Source: an uncultured Lachnospiraceae bacterium | Lineage (GTDB): Bacteria > Bacillota > Clostridia > Lachnospirales > Lachnospiraceae | Assembly: GCA_947628955.1 (NCBI GenBank) | Contig: CANRBX010000029.1 | Coordinates: forward strand, 1-34,992 | Length of the DNA: 34,992 nucleotides | Direction of reading: 5' to 3' | In this document: piece by piece, positions 33,416-34,992 of the stretch | Position numbering within the stretch: the stretch's first letter is position 1 | How the letters are laid out: every line of letters starts with the position of its first letter | The notes under the pieces: model-generated | Told to the model about the DNA's origin: nothing | Database searches by the model: none | What the model saw: the letters and a program-made list of their open reading frames with translations, nothing else | Made by a program: the position numbers and the translations under genes

Positions 33416-33472
33416 TCCCATGCGCCGGAGGATGCTGCATGAATGCGATGCAGTTATACCGCTGGAAGCGAG

Positions 33473-33500
33473 ATGCCGCTTTACGCGCCAAAAGCGGCAT
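33473..33500 (+). terminator. 10-bp hairpin between the secreted protein and gtrA
   Basis: ATGCCGCTTT (33473-33482) pairs with AAAGCGGCAT (33491-33500) over an 8-base loop. Only TT follows before other bases, so it would be a weak terminator or a transcript-processing hairpin. It sits 57 bases after the secreted-protein stop and 29 before gtrA. Confidence 0.42.
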
Positions 33501-33528
33501 TCATAACAGATGAACAGGAGAACCGGAC

Positions 33529-33933
33529 ATGAATATTGCCGAGAAAATGAAAACTACCTTCTTCACAAAGAAATTCCTGACATTTGTGTTCTGTGGTGGT
33601 ATGGGAACGCTTGCCAATATGCTGGTCTCCACCTTGTGTTCCTTGAAGATCAACGCCACCGTCGCTTATGTCTGCGGCTATTTTGGCAGCTCATTTGTGA
33701 CGTATACGCTGAACAGCAGGCTGACGTTTCACGAAAGGCTGTCTCTGCAGCGTTATGTACGTTTTGTTATTTCGTACATTCCGAATTTCCTGATCCTGTT
33801 CAGTTTTGTGGCTGTTTTTATCAATATTCTACATTGGAACAATATCATTGTTTATGGATTGGCAGCACTGCTTGGTCTTCCGCTTACCTATGTCATTGTA
33901 CAGGTCGTTGCCTTCACAAAGCGGAAAAAGTAG
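33529..33933 (+). CDS. GtrA-family membrane protein (putative lipid-linked sugar flippase)
   Basis: A 134-residue protein with four membrane segments (about 15-37, 42-62, 80-102, 107-127). The GtrA signature is visible: FLTFVFCGGMGTLANMLV in helix 1 and NSRLTFHERLSLQRYVRFVISYI between helices 2 and 3. GtrA proteins are thought to move undecaprenyl-phosphate-linked sugars across the membrane for GT-C enzymes acting outside, which fits the family 2 transferase at 20634 and the GT-C-like proteins at 28004 and 29648. ATG 33529 is preceded by ACAGGAGAACCGG. The third module copy begins right after its stop. Confidence 0.9.
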   Translation: MNIAEKMKTTFFTKKFLTFVFCGGMGTLANMLVSTLCSLKINATVAYVCGYFGSSFVTYTLNSRLTFHERLSLQRYVRFVISYIPNFLILFSFVAVFINILHWNNIIVYGLAALLGLPLTYVIVQVVAFTKRKK

Positions 33934-33934
33934 G

Positions 33935-34239
33935 TGCGGCAGCGGGTTCCTGATGGATCTCTGCCTCGGCTCAGAACCAGGTGTACGTAAACGGTGGATT
34001 TCCATGAACCAATTTGCTATCCCCGACTTAGTGCAGACTGGCAGCGTATCAGTACCACGTTGACGTTGACAGACGACGCTTTCACTCTTGTAGACGATAC
34101 GGGATTTGCTATCAGTGATGATTCCTGGGTATACTTGACGATTACGAACCATTCCATTTTCCGAATGCAGATCCGGCATCTGAAACTGGAACTGGGGGGG
34201 AAAAACAGTGACGGACTGGATGTCGGCTCCGGAGGATGA
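33935..34239 (+). pseudogene. Beta-rich module, copy 3: 5'-truncated and frameshifted remnant
   Basis: Starting one base after the gtrA stop, the DNA encodes SGFLMDLCLGSEPGVRKRW, matching the middle of the module (GGGFLMD.CIGS.PGARQRW in copy 1). Near 34010-34020 the frame shifts by one base, and the module continues in another frame as YPRLSADWQRISTTLTLTDDAFTLVDD, DDSWVYLTITN and FRMQIRHLKLELG. The front half of the module is missing, as is any start. A gene carrying this module therefore once ended here, or a third copy was partly deposited by recombination. Confidence 0.78.
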
Positions 34240-34388
34240 GGATGAGACATGAGATGGTATTTTTTGCAGAAAAATCTGTTCTGTTAATTAATCGGGACAC
34301 TGTTTCTTTAAAATACTTCAGAGAGTTTATTTAAAATTTATGCTTTTATAGATTTATGTAATTTGAGAAAACAGAATTTTTTGCTTGG

Positions 34389-34436
34389 AAAGAGAGCGGC
34401 TTTATTATCCTAATTATATATAATGCCGTTCTCTTT
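34389..34436 (+). terminator. Hairpin in the AT-rich gap after the glycan locus
   Basis: AAAGAGAGCGG (34389-34399) pairs with CCGTTCTCTTT (34426-34436), one G-T pair, enclosing the palindrome ATTATATATAAT. It is a long-loop stem followed by a moderately T-rich stretch, in an AT-rich gap (34240-34503) with no gene. It may end the surface-glycan transcript. Confidence 0.38.
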
Positions 34437-34503
34437 GTATTATTAAAAAATGCCTTTTACAGTAAGAACGAACTATTGACTTTGCGATACAAAAGAAAGC
34501 AAA

Positions 34504-34899
34504 ATGAACATAAATGAAAAAATGGTGCTCTTGTATTTTAAAATATTGCCTCAGTGTGGGAAAGACAAAGCATTTTGGGAGAATACCTTGAAAAGTGTTG
34601 CGAAAATTTGTTTTGCTGAAATACTTGCAGACGTTTTACAATATATCAGGCTACAGATATTCCATTTAGTAATTATACAATATACAAATCCGCTGGATTG
34701 TATGTGGATTACTAGAATTAGGGAGCAAAGCGGGATTCCAATCATGGTTATGGCTGATACGATGCAGGTACAAGAGGCGTTAATTATGGCCGGAGCAGAT
34801 GCTGTGCTTCATATGGGAAGTGGAAAGACAGAGATTATATTACAGGCATATGCACTTATCCGTAGATATGATATGCGCTACAAGGGAATAAAAAAATAA
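34504..34899 (+). CDS. Stand-alone degenerate receiver-domain protein
   Basis: A 131-residue protein with the alternating pattern of a response-regulator receiver but no DNA-binding part: FHLVIIQYTNP (strand 3, where the phospho-acceptor Asp should be, is Gln/Tyr), IPIMVMAD (strand 4), ALIMAGADAVLHM (helix 4 and strand 5, with His-Met replacing Lys-Pro) and LQAYALIRRY (helix 5). The phosphorylation site and conserved Lys are missing, so if functional it would be a phosphorylation-independent partner. It may instead be a truncated regulator whose DNA-binding domain is lost: the frame ends in TAA with about 90 bases of window left. Start is uncertain (34504 or 34522; only a weak AAGAAAG upstream). 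DNA here is more AT-rich than the glycan genes. Confidence 0.6.
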   Translation: MNINEKMVLLYFKILPQCGKDKAFWENTLKSVAKICFAEILADVLQYIRLQIFHLVIIQYTNPLDCMWITRIREQSGIPIMVMADTMQVQEALIMAGADAVLHMGSGKTEIILQAYALIRRYDMRYKGIKK

Positions 34900-34992
34900 C
34901 AGATAAAAGCAGTACTGTTGCTGATCTCCCAAGAAGTCCTTAGATAGATCATCTGGTTTGTCCTTGAACTGCTAACTTTACTGTCTTTATTG

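Overview
This looks like a chromosomal accessory region from a Gram-positive gut-type Clostridia member, probably Lachnospiraceae-like. Three things point there: strong AGGAGG-type ribosome binding sites, a conjugation block of the Clostridioides difficile CD1110/CD1108 kind, and a VanRS/Vnc-style two-component system driving an ABC exporter. The family-level assignment is inference. No rRNA, tRNA or CRISPR array was seen.

Region 1 (1-9067): after the tail of a YhcG/DUF1016-like nuclease gene comes a response regulator, histidine kinase, ABC ATPase, FtsX-type permease module of the peptide or antibiotic resistance type. It has been split between regulator and kinase by about 3.55 kb of foreign DNA. 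The insert holds wrecks of the BREX type 1 genes pglX and pglZ, and between them an apparently intact Septu pair, ptuA (ATPase) and ptuB (HNH nuclease). The insert is bounded by a perfect 56-bp direct repeat covering the regulator end and the kinase start. The regulator has an apparent one-base frameshift at its start, and the permease gene carries an in-frame palindromic repeat element.

Region 2 (9068-16642): a GNAT acetyltransferase and a flavodoxin remnant on the minus strand, then a relic of an integrative conjugative element. The relic consists of a scrap of virB6, a broken prgI, an intact virB4-like ATPase, and a cell-wall hydrolase whose 5' part is frameshifted and interrupted by a stop. 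A 465-bp non-coding stretch with inverted and direct repeats leads to a small serine recombinase, which is flanked downstream by three related direct repeats.

Region 3 (16643-34250): a secreted beta-rich surface protein, then a long, mostly overlapping gene set for a surface glycan. YfhO and a family 2 glycosyltransferase come first. A complete nucleotide-activated heptose pathway follows (GmhA, HddA, GmhB, HddC), with a GMD-like dehydratase, a GDP-fucose-synthase-like epimerase/reductase and a cupin, so the likely product is a GDP-6-deoxy-heptose. Then come a UDP-galactopyranose-mutase-like flavoenzyme, two paralogous GT-C-like membrane proteins, a secreted Ig-like protein and a GtrA flippase. 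A roughly 170-residue beta-rich module is fused to the second GT-C protein, forms the C-terminus of the secreted Ig-like protein, and occurs a third time as a truncated frameshifted remnant after gtrA. The window ends with a lone, degenerate receiver-domain protein.

Functional statements rest on motif recognition by eye; no database search was run. Three of the frameshifts sit in homopolymer runs, so sequencing error has to be excluded before calling those genes dead.
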